From: Sphingopyxis sp.
Lineage (GTDB): Bacteria; Pseudomonadota; Alphaproteobacteria; Sphingomonadales; Sphingomonadaceae
Assembly: GCA_030148985.1 (NCBI GenBank)
Contig: JASBSJ010000067.1
Span: 35,923-99,922, forward strand
Direction: 5' to 3'
DNA length: 64,000 bases
Position numbers and translations under genes: made by a program. Of this stretch, positions 45,048 to 52,888 are shown one piece after another; position 1 is the first letter of the stretch, and each line of letters starts with the position of its first letter. The notes under the pieces were generated by a model. The model had not been told where the DNA came from and searched no databases. It saw only the letters and a program-made list of their open reading frames with translations.

Positions 45048-46576
45048 TTGATCGCCGCGAGCGTGTAGAGAAATTCGGCATATCCCATCGTCGCGTCGAC
45101 CAGCCCCGCGACCTTGGGGTTGGTCGAATCGATGAGGAAATATTCGTCGGGGGCGTGCGCGCCCGACCCATGGCCCAGCCCGAAATGTCCCGCCGGGATC
45201 GACACCGGCGGCGCCGTAAAGGTCGCGCCCGGCCAGCTGCCCGCGATGCGGGGGTTGAGGCTGGTTGCGACGCCGAGCCGTTTGTAGGTCGCGAGTTCGG
45301 AGCGCACGAGGCGGCTGTCCTCGGCAACCTCGGTGGGGTCGTAGCCACCCGAGACATTCATCTCGACATCGGTAAAGCCATGCTTGTCGAGATGCGCGCG
45401 GAGTTTCTTTTCAGCCTCGGCGCGCGTCTGGTTGGGAACGAGGCGCAGGTCGAGCTTGGCGACCGCGCGGCCAGGCAGGATCGTCTTGCCGCCGGGGCCG
45501 GTATAACCCGCGACGAGCCCCTCGATATTGACCGTCGGTTCCTGCGCGAGCCGGATCAGCGCGTCGTCAAACGGCAGATTGTCGATCCAGTGGGTGATCC
45601 CCAGTGCGGCCTTCATCTCCGCTTCGTTGCCCGCTTTTGCTGTCTCGCGGATCAACATCTTTTCGCGCTCCGTAAGCGGGCGGACATTTTCGAACCAGCC
45701 CTCGATCGCGGGCGTATTGCCGTCCTTCGTCACCAACGTTTGCAGCGCCTGCACCAGCCGCCACGCGGGCGAATCGACCATTGCCTTCAGGCTAGAATGG
45801 ACGTCTTTTTTCGGCCCGCGGCCCCATTTTTCGCCGCTTGCGACGAGCTCGAGTTCGATGATCCCTTTTGACCCCAGGCTGACCGTCACGTTCCCCGTCT
45901 GGCCCTGCGAGGCGAAGGGGATGAAGATGCCTTCGCATTTCCGGAGCGCGGCCAGCACGTTGGGCTTGGTCGCGATCTGGCGGAAGTGCGGCGAGCCGAT
46001 CTCCTCCTCGCCCTCGCAGATCAGGACGATGTTGACCGGCAGCTTGGCCTTGGCGGCGCGGATTGCGTGGAGCGCAGCGAGGAAGGCGGCCTCTGGCCCC
46101 TTCTGGTTCACTGCGCCGCGGCCCATGATCGCCTGCCCGAAACCGGGGCGGTCGACCATCCGGCCCTCGAGCGGCGGCGACGACCATTCGGACGCGTCGA
46201 ACTGTTTGACGTCATACATGAAATAGATGCCGAGCGTGCGCGGCGCGCCGACGTCGATCGTCCCGAAGACGCCGGGATGGCCGTCGGTCGGCACGATCTC
46301 GACATTGGTGAAGCCCGCGTCGCGCGCGAGCTCGGCCATGAAAGCCGCACCCTCGGCCATGTTGAGATTTTCGGCGGCGATCGAGGGCAGCGCGATCCAG
46401 TCGCGGATACGCTGGATCGAGGCGTCCTTGCCGGCTTCGGCGGCCTTGCGGATGGCGGCGCTCTGGCTGCTCGCGGCGAGGGCGGGGAAGGGCGCCATGA
46501 CCGCGGCGCCAGCGCCGAGCATGGTAGCACCGCGAATCAGGTCGCGGCGGTTCGGTCGGTCGTTACGAAAATCCAT
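45044..46576 (-). CDS. Tat-exported M20-family peptidase homologue with altered metal site
   Basis: This 510-residue protein has a twin-arginine signal (NRRDLIRGATMLGAGAAVM at 9-27) and an M20 fold. The usual first zinc motif HxD is MYD here (Met120), and the bridging-Asp motif GA.DDKG is GAVNQKG (Asn157). The region where the next Asp ligand is expected reads IPFASQGQTG. The general-base EGEEEIGS (188-195) and the late His in GSGAHAPDE are kept. It may bind metal differently, be catalytically inactive, or be a distinct subgroup. It is coupled to the VOC gene downstream. Confidence 0.85.
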   Translation of the reverse strand: MDFRNDRPNRRDLIRGATMLGAGAAVMAPFPALAASSQSAAIRKAAEAGKDASIQRIRDWIALPSIAAENLNMAEGAAFMAELARDAGFTNVEIVPTDGHPGVFGTIDVGAPRTLGIYFMYDVKQFDASEWSSPPLEGRMVDRPGFGQAIMGRGAVNQKGPEAAFLAALHAIRAAKAKLPVNIVLICEGEEEIGSPHFRQIATKPNVLAALRKCEGIFIPFASQGQTGNVTVSLGSKGIIELELVASGEKWGRGPKKDVHSSLKAMVDSPAWRLVQALQTLVTKDGNTPAIEGWFENVRPLTEREKMLIRETAKAGNEAEMKAALGITHWIDNLPFDDALIRLAQEPTVNIEGLVAGYTGPGGKTILPGRAVAKLDLRLVPNQTRAEAEKKLRAHLDKHGFTDVEMNVSGGYDPTEVAEDSRLVRSELATYKRLGVATSLNPRIAGSWPGATFTAPPVSIPAGHFGLGHGSGAHAPDEYFLIDSTNPKVAGLVDATMGYAEFLYTLAAIK

Positions 46577-46660
46577 GGCTTGTCCCCTGCGGTGATATTG
46601 GCGCGGGGAGTGTTGGCGGATTGCGAATAGAAGGCAAGCGTCGCGCGAACGACGTGTGGG

Positions 46661-46891
46661 TCAGGCGGCGTCGCGAACCGCGTAAATGGCCGGTCGGTAG
46701 CGCGGTTCGGGCGGCGTTTCGCCCCGTTCGGCGGAGACTTCCAGCCACAGCCGCATGGCGATTTCGATCTCTCGCGCGGCCTCTTCGGCCGTGGCGCCAT
46801 GCGCGCTGCAATATTTGAGGTCGGGCACGTCGGCGATCCAGCAGTCATCCTCCGCCGACCAGAACAGGTTGATGTGATAATGAATGCTCAT
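46661..46891 (-). CDS. hicB: HicB-family antitoxin
   Basis: This 76-residue protein with the HicB partial RNase-H-like fold (MSIHYHINLFWSAEDDCWIA, DVPDLKYCSAHGATAEEAAR) normally binds and masks HicA. No separate C-terminal DNA-binding domain is obvious, so autoregulation may rely on this short form. It overlaps hicA by 4 bp (ATGA). Confidence 0.86.
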   Translation of the reverse strand: MSIHYHINLFWSAEDDCWIADVPDLKYCSAHGATAEEAAREIEIAMRLWLEVSAERGETPPEPRYRPAIYAVRDAA

Positions 46892-47139
46892 GGCTTGATC
46901 ATATCCAGTCCGTTGCTGTCGATCATATCAAGCAGTTGCCGGATTTGATAGGGCTTCGCCTCCTTGCCGCTCGGCTGGAGGTTCAGATTGCCCGGCACCT
47001 CCGGGTGCTGGAAGATATGATGGCTGCCATTGGTGCGCTTGAGTTCGAATCCGAAGGCTTCGGCGATCCGGCACAGTTCCTTGAAACTGGCGCGACCGTT
47101 CATACGGATGCGGGTATAGAGCTTGGCGATGCTGGTCAC
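46888..47139 (-). CDS. hicA: HicA-family mRNA interferase toxin
   Basis: This 83-residue HicA-like protein has a double-stranded-RNA-binding-like fold and the catalytic-His motif GSHHIFQHPE (residues 38-47), followed by LNLQPSGKEAKPYQIRQLL. HicA cleaves mRNA and arrests growth. The start is GTG 47139; ATG 47103 is a shorter alternative. Order hicA-hicB is standard. A nearby AT-rich stretch at 47140-47200 probably holds the promoter. Confidence 0.85.
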   Translation of the reverse strand: MTSIAKLYTRIRMNGRASFKELCRIAEAFGFELKRTNGSHHIFQHPEVPGNLNLQPSGKEAKPYQIRQLLDMIDSNGLDMIKP

Positions 47140-47230
47140 GAGTAATGCTCCGCTAATTGAGCATTAGCCGTAAACCACGAAGCTGCGGCGCATAAAGTTA
47201 AATGGCTGCAACGGCCGGTGTGCAACAGCT

Positions 47231-48754
47231 TCACGCCCCCGCCAGCAACCCTTCATCCCTGATCCGCTGCTGCCACAGCTTCGGCGCGTTGACGTGGACG
47301 TTCTGGCCTTCGCTGTCGACCGCGACGGTCACCGGGAAGTCCTGCACCTCGAACTCGTAGATCGCCTCCATGCCGAGGTCGGCGAAGCCGACGACCTGAC
47401 TGCCCTTGATCGCGCGCGCCACCAGATAGGCGGCGCCGCCGACCGCCATCAGATAGGCGCTCTTGTGCTTGGCGATCGCCCGTGTCGCGGCGGGGCCGCG
47501 TTCGGCTTTGCCGACGCAGGCGAGCAGGCCCTGGCCCAGCATCATGTCCATGAACTTGTCCATGCGCGTCGCGGTGGTCGGACCTGCGGGGCCGACGATT
47601 TCTTCGCCGACCGGATCGACCGGGCCGACGTAGTAGATCACGCGGCCCTTGAATTCGACGGGCAGCTCTTCGCCCTTCGCCAGCATGTCGGCGATGCGTT
47701 TGTGCGCGGCGTCGCGGCCGGTGAGCATCTTGCCGTTGAGGAGCAGGCGGTCACCCTGTTTCCAGCTCGCGACGACTTCGGGGGTGAGATTGTCGAGGTC
47801 GACGCGGATCGCCGCCGTGTCGGGCTGCCAGTCGATCTCAGGATAATCGGCGAGCACCGGCGGTTCGAGGAACGCCGGGCCGCTGCCGTCGAGCGTGACA
47901 TGCGCGTGGCGCGTCGCGGCGCAGTTCGGGATCATCGCGACGGGCTTCGAGGCGGCGTGGGTCGGCCAGTCGGCGATCTTGACGTCGAGCACGGTGGCGA
48001 GGCCGCCGAGCCCCTGCGCACCGATGCCGAGCGCGTTGACCTTTTCATAAAGCTCGATGCGCAATTCCTCGGTCGGCGACGACGGGCCGCGCGCGAGCAG
48101 CTCGGTCATGTCGATCGGGTCCATCAACGACTGCTTGGCGAGCAGCATCGCCTTTTCGGCGGTGCCGCCGATGCCGATGCCGAGCATCCCCGGCGGGCAC
48201 CAGCCCGCGCCCATCTGCGGGACCATTTCGAGCACCCAGTCGACGATGGAGTCGCTGGGGTTCATCATCTTGAACTTCGACTTATTCTCGCTGCCGCCGC
48301 CCTTCGCGGCGACGTCGATCACGACCTTCGCGCCGGGCACCATTTCGACGTTGAGCACCGACGGCGTATTGTCCTTGGTGTTGACGCGGCTGAACGCCGG
48401 GTCGGCGAGGATCGAGGCGCGGAGCTTGTTTTCGGGGTGGAGATAGGCCTTGCGCACGCCCTCATCGACAACTTGCTGAAGGCTGCGGGGCGAATCGAGG
48501 CGGCAGTCCATGCCCCATTTGATGAAGACGGTGACGATGCCGGTGTCCTGGCAGATCGGCCGGTGCCCCTCGGCGCACATGCGGCTGTTCGACAGGATCT
48601 GCGCCATCGCGTCCTTCGCGGCGGGCGAGACTTCGCGCTCATAGGCAGCGGCGAGCGCGCGGATATAGTCCATCGGATGAAAATAGCTGATGTACTGGAG
48701 CGCGTCGGCGATCGTTTCGACGAGGTCGTCTTCGCGGATGATGACGGTGTTCAT
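47231..48754 (-). CDS. Class I (Fe-S) fumarate hydratase
   Basis: This 507-residue class I fumarase hydrates fumarate to malate using a [4Fe-4S] cluster. Expected segments are SRMCAEGHRPICQDTGIVTV (containing a cluster Cys), GAGWCPPGMLGIGIGGTAEK and the C-terminal beta-domain with GPAGPTTATRMDKFMD. It is oxygen-sensitive, like the aconitase at 6.8 kb. The start ATG 48754 faces merC across 172 bp. Confidence 0.95.
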   Translation of the reverse strand: MNTVIIREDDLVETIADALQYISYFHPMDYIRALAAAYEREVSPAAKDAMAQILSNSRMCAEGHRPICQDTGIVTVFIKWGMDCRLDSPRSLQQVVDEGVRKAYLHPENKLRASILADPAFSRVNTKDNTPSVLNVEMVPGAKVVIDVAAKGGGSENKSKFKMMNPSDSIVDWVLEMVPQMGAGWCPPGMLGIGIGGTAEKAMLLAKQSLMDPIDMTELLARGPSSPTEELRIELYEKVNALGIGAQGLGGLATVLDVKIADWPTHAASKPVAMIPNCAATRHAHVTLDGSGPAFLEPPVLADYPEIDWQPDTAAIRVDLDNLTPEVVASWKQGDRLLLNGKMLTGRDAAHKRIADMLAKGEELPVEFKGRVIYYVGPVDPVGEEIVGPAGPTTATRMDKFMDMMLGQGLLACVGKAERGPAATRAIAKHKSAYLMAVGGAAYLVARAIKGSQVVGFADLGMEAIYEFEVQDFPVTVAVDSEGQNVHVNAPKLWQQRIRDEGLLAGA

Positions 48755-48863
48755 GTGCAGCCTTTCGCCCTTTTGATGGGATTCGGCGCCTCCCTAGACC
48801 CGGCGGGCCGCGACGCAAAGGGGTTTGGCGCCGCCACAATAGGCGAAAATCAAGTGCAATGTG

Positions 48864-48875
48864 ATGTTGTAACCT
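48864..48875. promoter_or_regulatory. Candidate Zur box upstream of merC-zur
   Basis: ATGTTGTAACCT matches the alphaproteobacterial Zur dyad ATGTTATAACAT at 10 of 12 positions, 52 bp upstream of the merC start. It is a plausible autoregulatory site because the zur-like gene lies just downstream. Confidence 0.5.
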
Positions 48876-48926
48876 TGGTCATGTTATGCCATATCCCGCG
48901 CAGCAATTGCCGTAACGGAGAATCGG

Positions 48927-49361
48927 GTGACCCAAGTCGCCAGCCCTGCCCCTGTCCTGACGCGCCTCGGCGCGCTGGTTCGGGCTGCGCGCGGTTCGCG
49001 GCCGTTGACGTCGCTGTCGGGCGATCAGCTGGCGATGGGACTGTCGGGGCTGTGCCTCGTCCATTGCCTTGCGACGACGATTTTCTTCGCCTCGATCGCG
49101 TCGGTCGGCGGGGTGTTTCTCGAAAACCACCTGTTCCATGAGATCGGGCTGATCGTTGCGATCGGCTTTGCGCTCATCACGCTGGTCGCGGGCGTGCTCA
49201 GCCATGGCTTCATGATGCCCTTCGCGGTTGGCAGCTTCGGGCTCGGTATGATGGCGGGCGCGCTGGCGCGGCCGCACGACGGCAGCGAAGTGGTTGCGAC
49301 GATGATCGGCGTCGCCGTGGTCGCGCTCGGCCACGACCTCAACCGCCGCGCGCGGGGCTGA
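48927..49361 (+). CDS. MerC-domain membrane protein
   Basis: This 144-residue protein has four predicted helices. The first contains LSGLCLVHCLATTI (about 39-52), the Cys-x3-Cys metal-contact pair of MerC. MerC is known as a mercuric-ion uptake protein, but in alphaproteobacteria merC-like genes beside zur probably move zinc. The start is GTG 48927 with a purine-rich element upstream. It is followed by zur 101 bp later, likely one transcript. Confidence 0.85.
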   Translation: MTQVASPAPVLTRLGALVRAARGSRPLTSLSGDQLAMGLSGLCLVHCLATTIFFASIASVGGVFLENHLFHEIGLIVAIGFALITLVAGVLSHGFMMPFAVGSFGLGMMAGALARPHDGSEVVATMIGVAVVALGHDLNRRARG

Positions 49362-49462
49362 CCCGGCGCCAAAGCGGATCGGTCCGCCGCTTGCGGGCAC
49401 CCCGCAAAGAGCCTACATTGCACCATAGTCAGCGCGCGATTTTCCGCGCCAGAGGAGCTGCA

Positions 49463-49927
49463 ATGGGCAAGCATGACCATCCGCACGTCGAAGCCAGCGG
49501 CGCCTCGCTCGCCAAGGCGGCGCAGGCCGCGCTCGAAGGCGCGGGCGAAGCGTGGACCGATATGCGCGCCGAGATTTTCGACGCGGTCGCCGAAATCGGC
49601 AAGCCGGCGAGCGCCTATGAGATCGCCGACATCGTCTCGCAGAAGCGCGGGAAGCGCGTCGCGCCCAACAGCGTCTATCGCATCCTCGACCTGTTCGTGG
49701 CGAACAACCTCGTCCGCCGGGTCGAAAGCGCCAACGCCTTTGTCGCCAACAGCCATCCCGGCTGCCTGCACGATTGCATCTTTCTGATCTGCGATACGTG
49801 CGGCACCGCGGTGCATGTCGACGATGACAAGCTCTCGACCGGGGTGCGCGCCGCCGCCGAAAAGACCGGCTTCGCCGCCGAGCGCCCGGTGATCGAGGTG
49901 CGCGGCAAATGCGCCGAGTGCCAATAG
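49463..49927 (+). CDS. zur: Fur-family regulator, probably Zur
   Basis: This 154-residue Fur-type protein has a winged HTH (ASAYEIADIVSQKRGKRVAP with NSVYRILDLFVANNLV) and a metal domain with CXXC pairs (LICDTCG and CAEC at the C-terminus) plus SHPGCLHDCIFL, a Zur-like arrangement rather than Fur. Zur senses zinc and represses uptake genes. The gene follows merC, supporting this. ATG 49463 has AGAGGAG upstream. Confidence 0.88.
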   Translation: MGKHDHPHVEASGASLAKAAQAALEGAGEAWTDMRAEIFDAVAEIGKPASAYEIADIVSQKRGKRVAPNSVYRILDLFVANNLVRRVESANAFVANSHPGCLHDCIFLICDTCGTAVHVDDDKLSTGVRAAAEKTGFAAERPVIEVRGKCAECQ

Positions 49928-49988
49928 GGTGAAGTGCCGCGCGCTGCCCGGTGGCCGCGCGAATGCGGCGATCGGGCGCGATCCCTGA

Positions 49989-50768
49989 ATGCTGTTCGGG
50001 GGGCTTCAGCAATGGATCGAGGCCGAGCGGGCGCGTCCGCCCGCGCCGACGCGCGCCTGGTACTGGACGCTGACGCTGGGCATCGCGGTGCTGCTGTTCG
50101 GGGCGTCGCTCACGCAGACTTTTCCGCAAGACGGGGCTGGCATTGCGGCGGGTTACGGCGCGCCGGTGCTTGCCTTCGAATTTGCCGGTGGGCAGGGCGA
50201 TCTGGAAGCGATTTTCGGCGTCGAAAGCGACCCGCAGCAGGTCGCGCGGCTCGCCGCGATGCGGACGGGCAACGAGCGCGACTATCTTTACATGCTGCTT
50301 TATGCGGGCTTCCTCGGCTGCGGCTGTTTTGCGCTGTGGCGCGAGCTTCGCCTCCGCGCGCTGCTCGCCGCGACCTCGCTTCCCGTCGCGGCCGCCTTGA
50401 GCGACGCCTATGAAAACTGGCTGCTCTTCGACATCCAGACGGCCTTTACCGCGGGCGATTATTCGCCCGCGATGGCGAGCCTGCCCTATCCGGTCGCGGC
50501 GAAATTCGTGCTGCTTGCGCTCACCAATGTCGTCATCGGCGCGGCGGCGACGCAGATCGGGCGGTGGTGGGCGCTGTGCGGGACGCTCGCCATCCTTGCG
50601 GCGATCCCGACCGTGATGGCGATCATCACGCCCGCCGCTTTTGCATGGATGCTGATCCCTTCGGCGGCGGGCGGATGGCTGTTGCTGCTTGCGCTCGCGG
50701 CGGCGGGAAGCTGGCGGGCGTTCGCGCGCGGGCAGCCGCTGGTCGGCGGGGACGCAATGCCCGGCTGA
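49989..50768 (+). CDS. Conserved membrane protein, unknown function
   Basis: This 259-residue protein has several hydrophobic helices (about 26-44, 104-120, 124-140, 172-188 and 205-245) and a short Gly-rich segment between the first two. I do not recognise a family. The frame has normal codon use for the genome and is followed 45 bp later by the methionine aminopeptidase gene on the same strand. Confidence 0.72.
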   Translation: MLFGGLQQWIEAERARPPAPTRAWYWTLTLGIAVLLFGASLTQTFPQDGAGIAAGYGAPVLAFEFAGGQGDLEAIFGVESDPQQVARLAAMRTGNERDYLYMLLYAGFLGCGCFALWRELRLRALLAATSLPVAAALSDAYENWLLFDIQTAFTAGDYSPAMASLPYPVAAKFVLLALTNVVIGAAATQIGRWWALCGTLAILAAIPTVMAIITPAAFAWMLIPSAAGGWLLLLALAAAGSWRAFARGQPLVGGDAMPG

Positions 50769-50812
50769 CGGTCGCGCTCGCAATTCGGCGCGACATCGCC
50801 TATATCGGCGCC

Positions 50813-51652
50813 ATGTATGACTATGTTTCCATAAGCGCCGACGACGCGGCCGCCCCGGCGCGCGTTCGCGACGGCACGATCAAGCTCCACGACGAAGCGG
50901 GTTTTGCCGGGATGCGCAAGGCGGGGCGGCTGTCGGCCGAGATCCTCGACGCGCTCGTCCCCTTCGTCCAGCCGGGCGTCACGACGGCGGCGATCGACGA
51001 CCTCGTCCGCACGATGATGCTTGAGGGCGGCGGCATCCCTGCAACGCTTGGATATCGCGGCTTCACGCACAGCTGCTGCACCAGCATCAACCATGTCGTT
51101 TGTCATGGGATTCCCGACGATAAACCGCTGCGCGAGGGAGACATCGTCAATATCGACGTCACCAGCATCGTCGACGGCTGGCACGGCGACACCAGCCGCA
51201 TGTATCTGGTCGGCGAGGTGCCGATCAAGGCGCGGCGACTGGTCGAAGTCACCTATGAATGCCTGATGCTCGGCATCGAACAGGCGAAGCCCGGCAACCG
51301 CATGGGCGACGTCGCGCACGCGATCCAGACCCACGCCGAACGTCACCGCTATTCGGTCGTCCGCGATTTCTGCGGCCACGGGCTTGGCCAGATGTTCCAC
51401 GATGCGCCCGAGGTTGTCCACGCCGGTCGCCCCGGCACCGGCCCGGAGCTGCGCCCCGGCATGTTTTTCACGATCGAGCCGATGATCAACACCGGCAAAT
51501 ATGCGGTGAAGATGCTCAACGACGGCTGGACCGCGGTGACGCGCGACCGCTCGCTGTCGGCGCAGTTCGAACACAGCATCGGGATTACCGAGACGGGCTG
51601 CGAGATTTTCACCGCGAGCCCCAAGGGACTGAACGCGCCGCCCTGGGGCTGA
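50813..51652 (+). CDS. map: Methionine aminopeptidase, type I
   Basis: This 279-residue enzyme removes the initiator methionine from nascent proteins. The pita-bread metal ligands are visible: NIDVTSIVDGWHGDTSRM (two Asp), CGHGLGQ (His), FTIEPM (Glu) and QFEHSIGITE (Glu). The N-terminus has a ~35-residue extension before the catalytic domain (LHDEAGFAGMRKAGRL). ATG 50813 is the natural start. Confidence 0.95.
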   Translation: MYDYVSISADDAAAPARVRDGTIKLHDEAGFAGMRKAGRLSAEILDALVPFVQPGVTTAAIDDLVRTMMLEGGGIPATLGYRGFTHSCCTSINHVVCHGIPDDKPLREGDIVNIDVTSIVDGWHGDTSRMYLVGEVPIKARRLVEVTYECLMLGIEQAKPGNRMGDVAHAIQTHAERHRYSVVRDFCGHGLGQMFHDAPEVVHAGRPGTGPELRPGMFFTIEPMINTGKYAVKMLNDGWTAVTRDRSLSAQFEHSIGITETGCEIFTASPKGLNAPPWG

Positions 51653-51758
51653 CCGGCACGATGATTCCCATTTCATCACCCGGGCTGACAACATCGCAGC
51701 CTAAGGCTGTCGGGCCTCCCCAACTGACATTCGATATCCTGCCATACAAGAAGCGCCG

Positions 51759-51890
51759 CTAGTCGGCCTTCTTGTCTTTGGCCTTACTGGTCTTAGGACT
51801 CGACTCTTCGCCGCCCTTGTGCGGTTTAGGGGGAGTGTTCAACATTCGTTTGAGCACTTCGCTTTCTTTCTCCTGATTGGTTTCCGGCAT
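51759..51890 (-). CDS. Small protein with LNTPPKPHK motif
   Basis: This 43-residue open frame (MPETNQEKESEVLKRMLNTP with PKPHKGGEESSPKTSKAKDK) has a short helix, then the LxxPPKPHK motif. That motif recurs in small proteins of bacteria and phages, often near mobile or toxin-like genes. Its ATG overlaps that of the divergent gene 51889 (shared CATG). The composition is charged and disordered, so gene status is moderately supported by the motif. No ribosome-binding site is clear. Confidence 0.55.
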   Translation of the reverse strand: MPETNQEKESEVLKRMLNTPPKPHKGGEESSPKTSKAKDKKAD

Positions 51891-52650
51891 GATAACTCGC
51901 AATGATTTCGTGGGGGCCACGCTAAAGATAGAACGGGCCGACCATCACATCCACCAATTCGAACATATTGTCAGGGCTTACGTGGCTGAGAACGTCAAAG
52001 CCCTGCGCCCTGAGCCCAATCCTAAGCGACGGAAAGGGAAAATCATTGGAAGCAGCCTGCCTCCCCACACACCCACCATCGTTGGCGATGTAATTCATAA
52101 CCTGAGAACTTCCTTGGACCACGCTTACTGCGCTCTCGTCAAAGCCAACGGAGGCGAGGTCCACAGGCACACAATGTTCCCGTTCCATAAAGATCGGCAA
52201 AGTGCGAAAGGATCCCTCAACGGACATAAAAACTGTGGCTGTGCGCCAAGTGAGGCAGTCCAAACTCTTATCTTGGACACGATAAAGCCCTTCGAGGACG
52301 GAGGGAATGATCTCTACGGGCTGCATCGATTGGACATCGCGGACAAGCATCACATTCTTATCGCGACCAATGCCACGCTCGCCATAACACGACTCGATAT
52401 CCTTGATCCTTGGGGTAGGCCCACAGGCGGCGGTTTTCGGACCATGTCCATCATAGTGCCATACGGCGAACAGACTCGCGCCATCGGCCTCAGCGACGGA
52501 ATGGGGGCGAAACTCTACGGCGATCCTAGCACGACCTTCGATATACGCTTCGCAGATGGAGAGTTCTTTAAGGGTGAGAGTATTTTGAACACGCTCAAAC
52601 GACTGGCTAAGTTGACAAGCGATACTGTCGAAGCCCTCGCCAAACTCTGA
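51889..52650 (+). CDS. Hypothetical protein with HNLRxxLDH motif
   Basis: This 253-residue protein matches a widespread bacterial family of unknown function defined by a VGDVIHNLRTSLDHAYCALV segment (about residues 65-84), likely helical. The rest is soluble and mixed alpha/beta (LHRLDIADKHHILI, RTMSIIVPYGEQ). The composition is AT-richer than its neighbours, suggesting recent acquisition. The ATG shares CATG with a divergent small gene, so promoters must lie inside one another's coding region, or a later GTG (51910) is used. Confidence 0.72.
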   Translation: MITRNDFVGATLKIERADHHIHQFEHIVRAYVAENVKALRPEPNPKRRKGKIIGSSLPPHTPTIVGDVIHNLRTSLDHAYCALVKANGGEVHRHTMFPFHKDRQSAKGSLNGHKNCGCAPSEAVQTLILDTIKPFEDGGNDLYGLHRLDIADKHHILIATNATLAITRLDILDPWGRPTGGGFRTMSIIVPYGEQTRAIGLSDGMGAKLYGDPSTTFDIRFADGEFFKGESILNTLKRLAKLTSDTVEALAKL

Positions 52651-52712
52651 ACGGGGCCTTGACGTGTCGCACCACGTATTAGTGGGCGCATGTTGCTTTG
52701 TCATCTATATCA

Positions 52713-52788
52713 CTCCCGACTTGATCCGGGGTCCACGAAGGCTGGCGCTGCGTTGGAAGTCATGGATCCCGGATCAAGTCCGGGATGA
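52713..52788. repeat. Repeat family E inverted repeat
   Basis: Imperfect arms TCCCGACTTGATCCGGGGTC and GGATCCCGGATCAAGTCCGG surround a 30-bp spacer. This is a common sphingomonad intergenic element; a single arm occurs at 25230-25257. Confidence 0.75.
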
Positions 52789-52848
52789 CGACGAGACGCT
52801 TCTGCCCCCCAATTTCATGCTTGCACCCTCGCCGCTTCGCGCGCAGTC

Positions 52849-52864
52849 TTGACGTTAACGTCAA
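52849..52864. promoter_or_regulatory. Perfect 16-bp palindrome before the PQQ alcohol dehydrogenase gene
   Basis: TTGACGTTAACGTCAA has 8-bp perfect arms and ends 24 bp before the ATG. It resembles operators of the MerR/LiuR- or TetR-type with a central ACGTTAACGT-like core. No regulator gene adjoins, so the binding protein is unknown. Confidence 0.6.
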
Positions 52865-52888
52865 CGATAGGCGTACAGGGAGAGCGAT

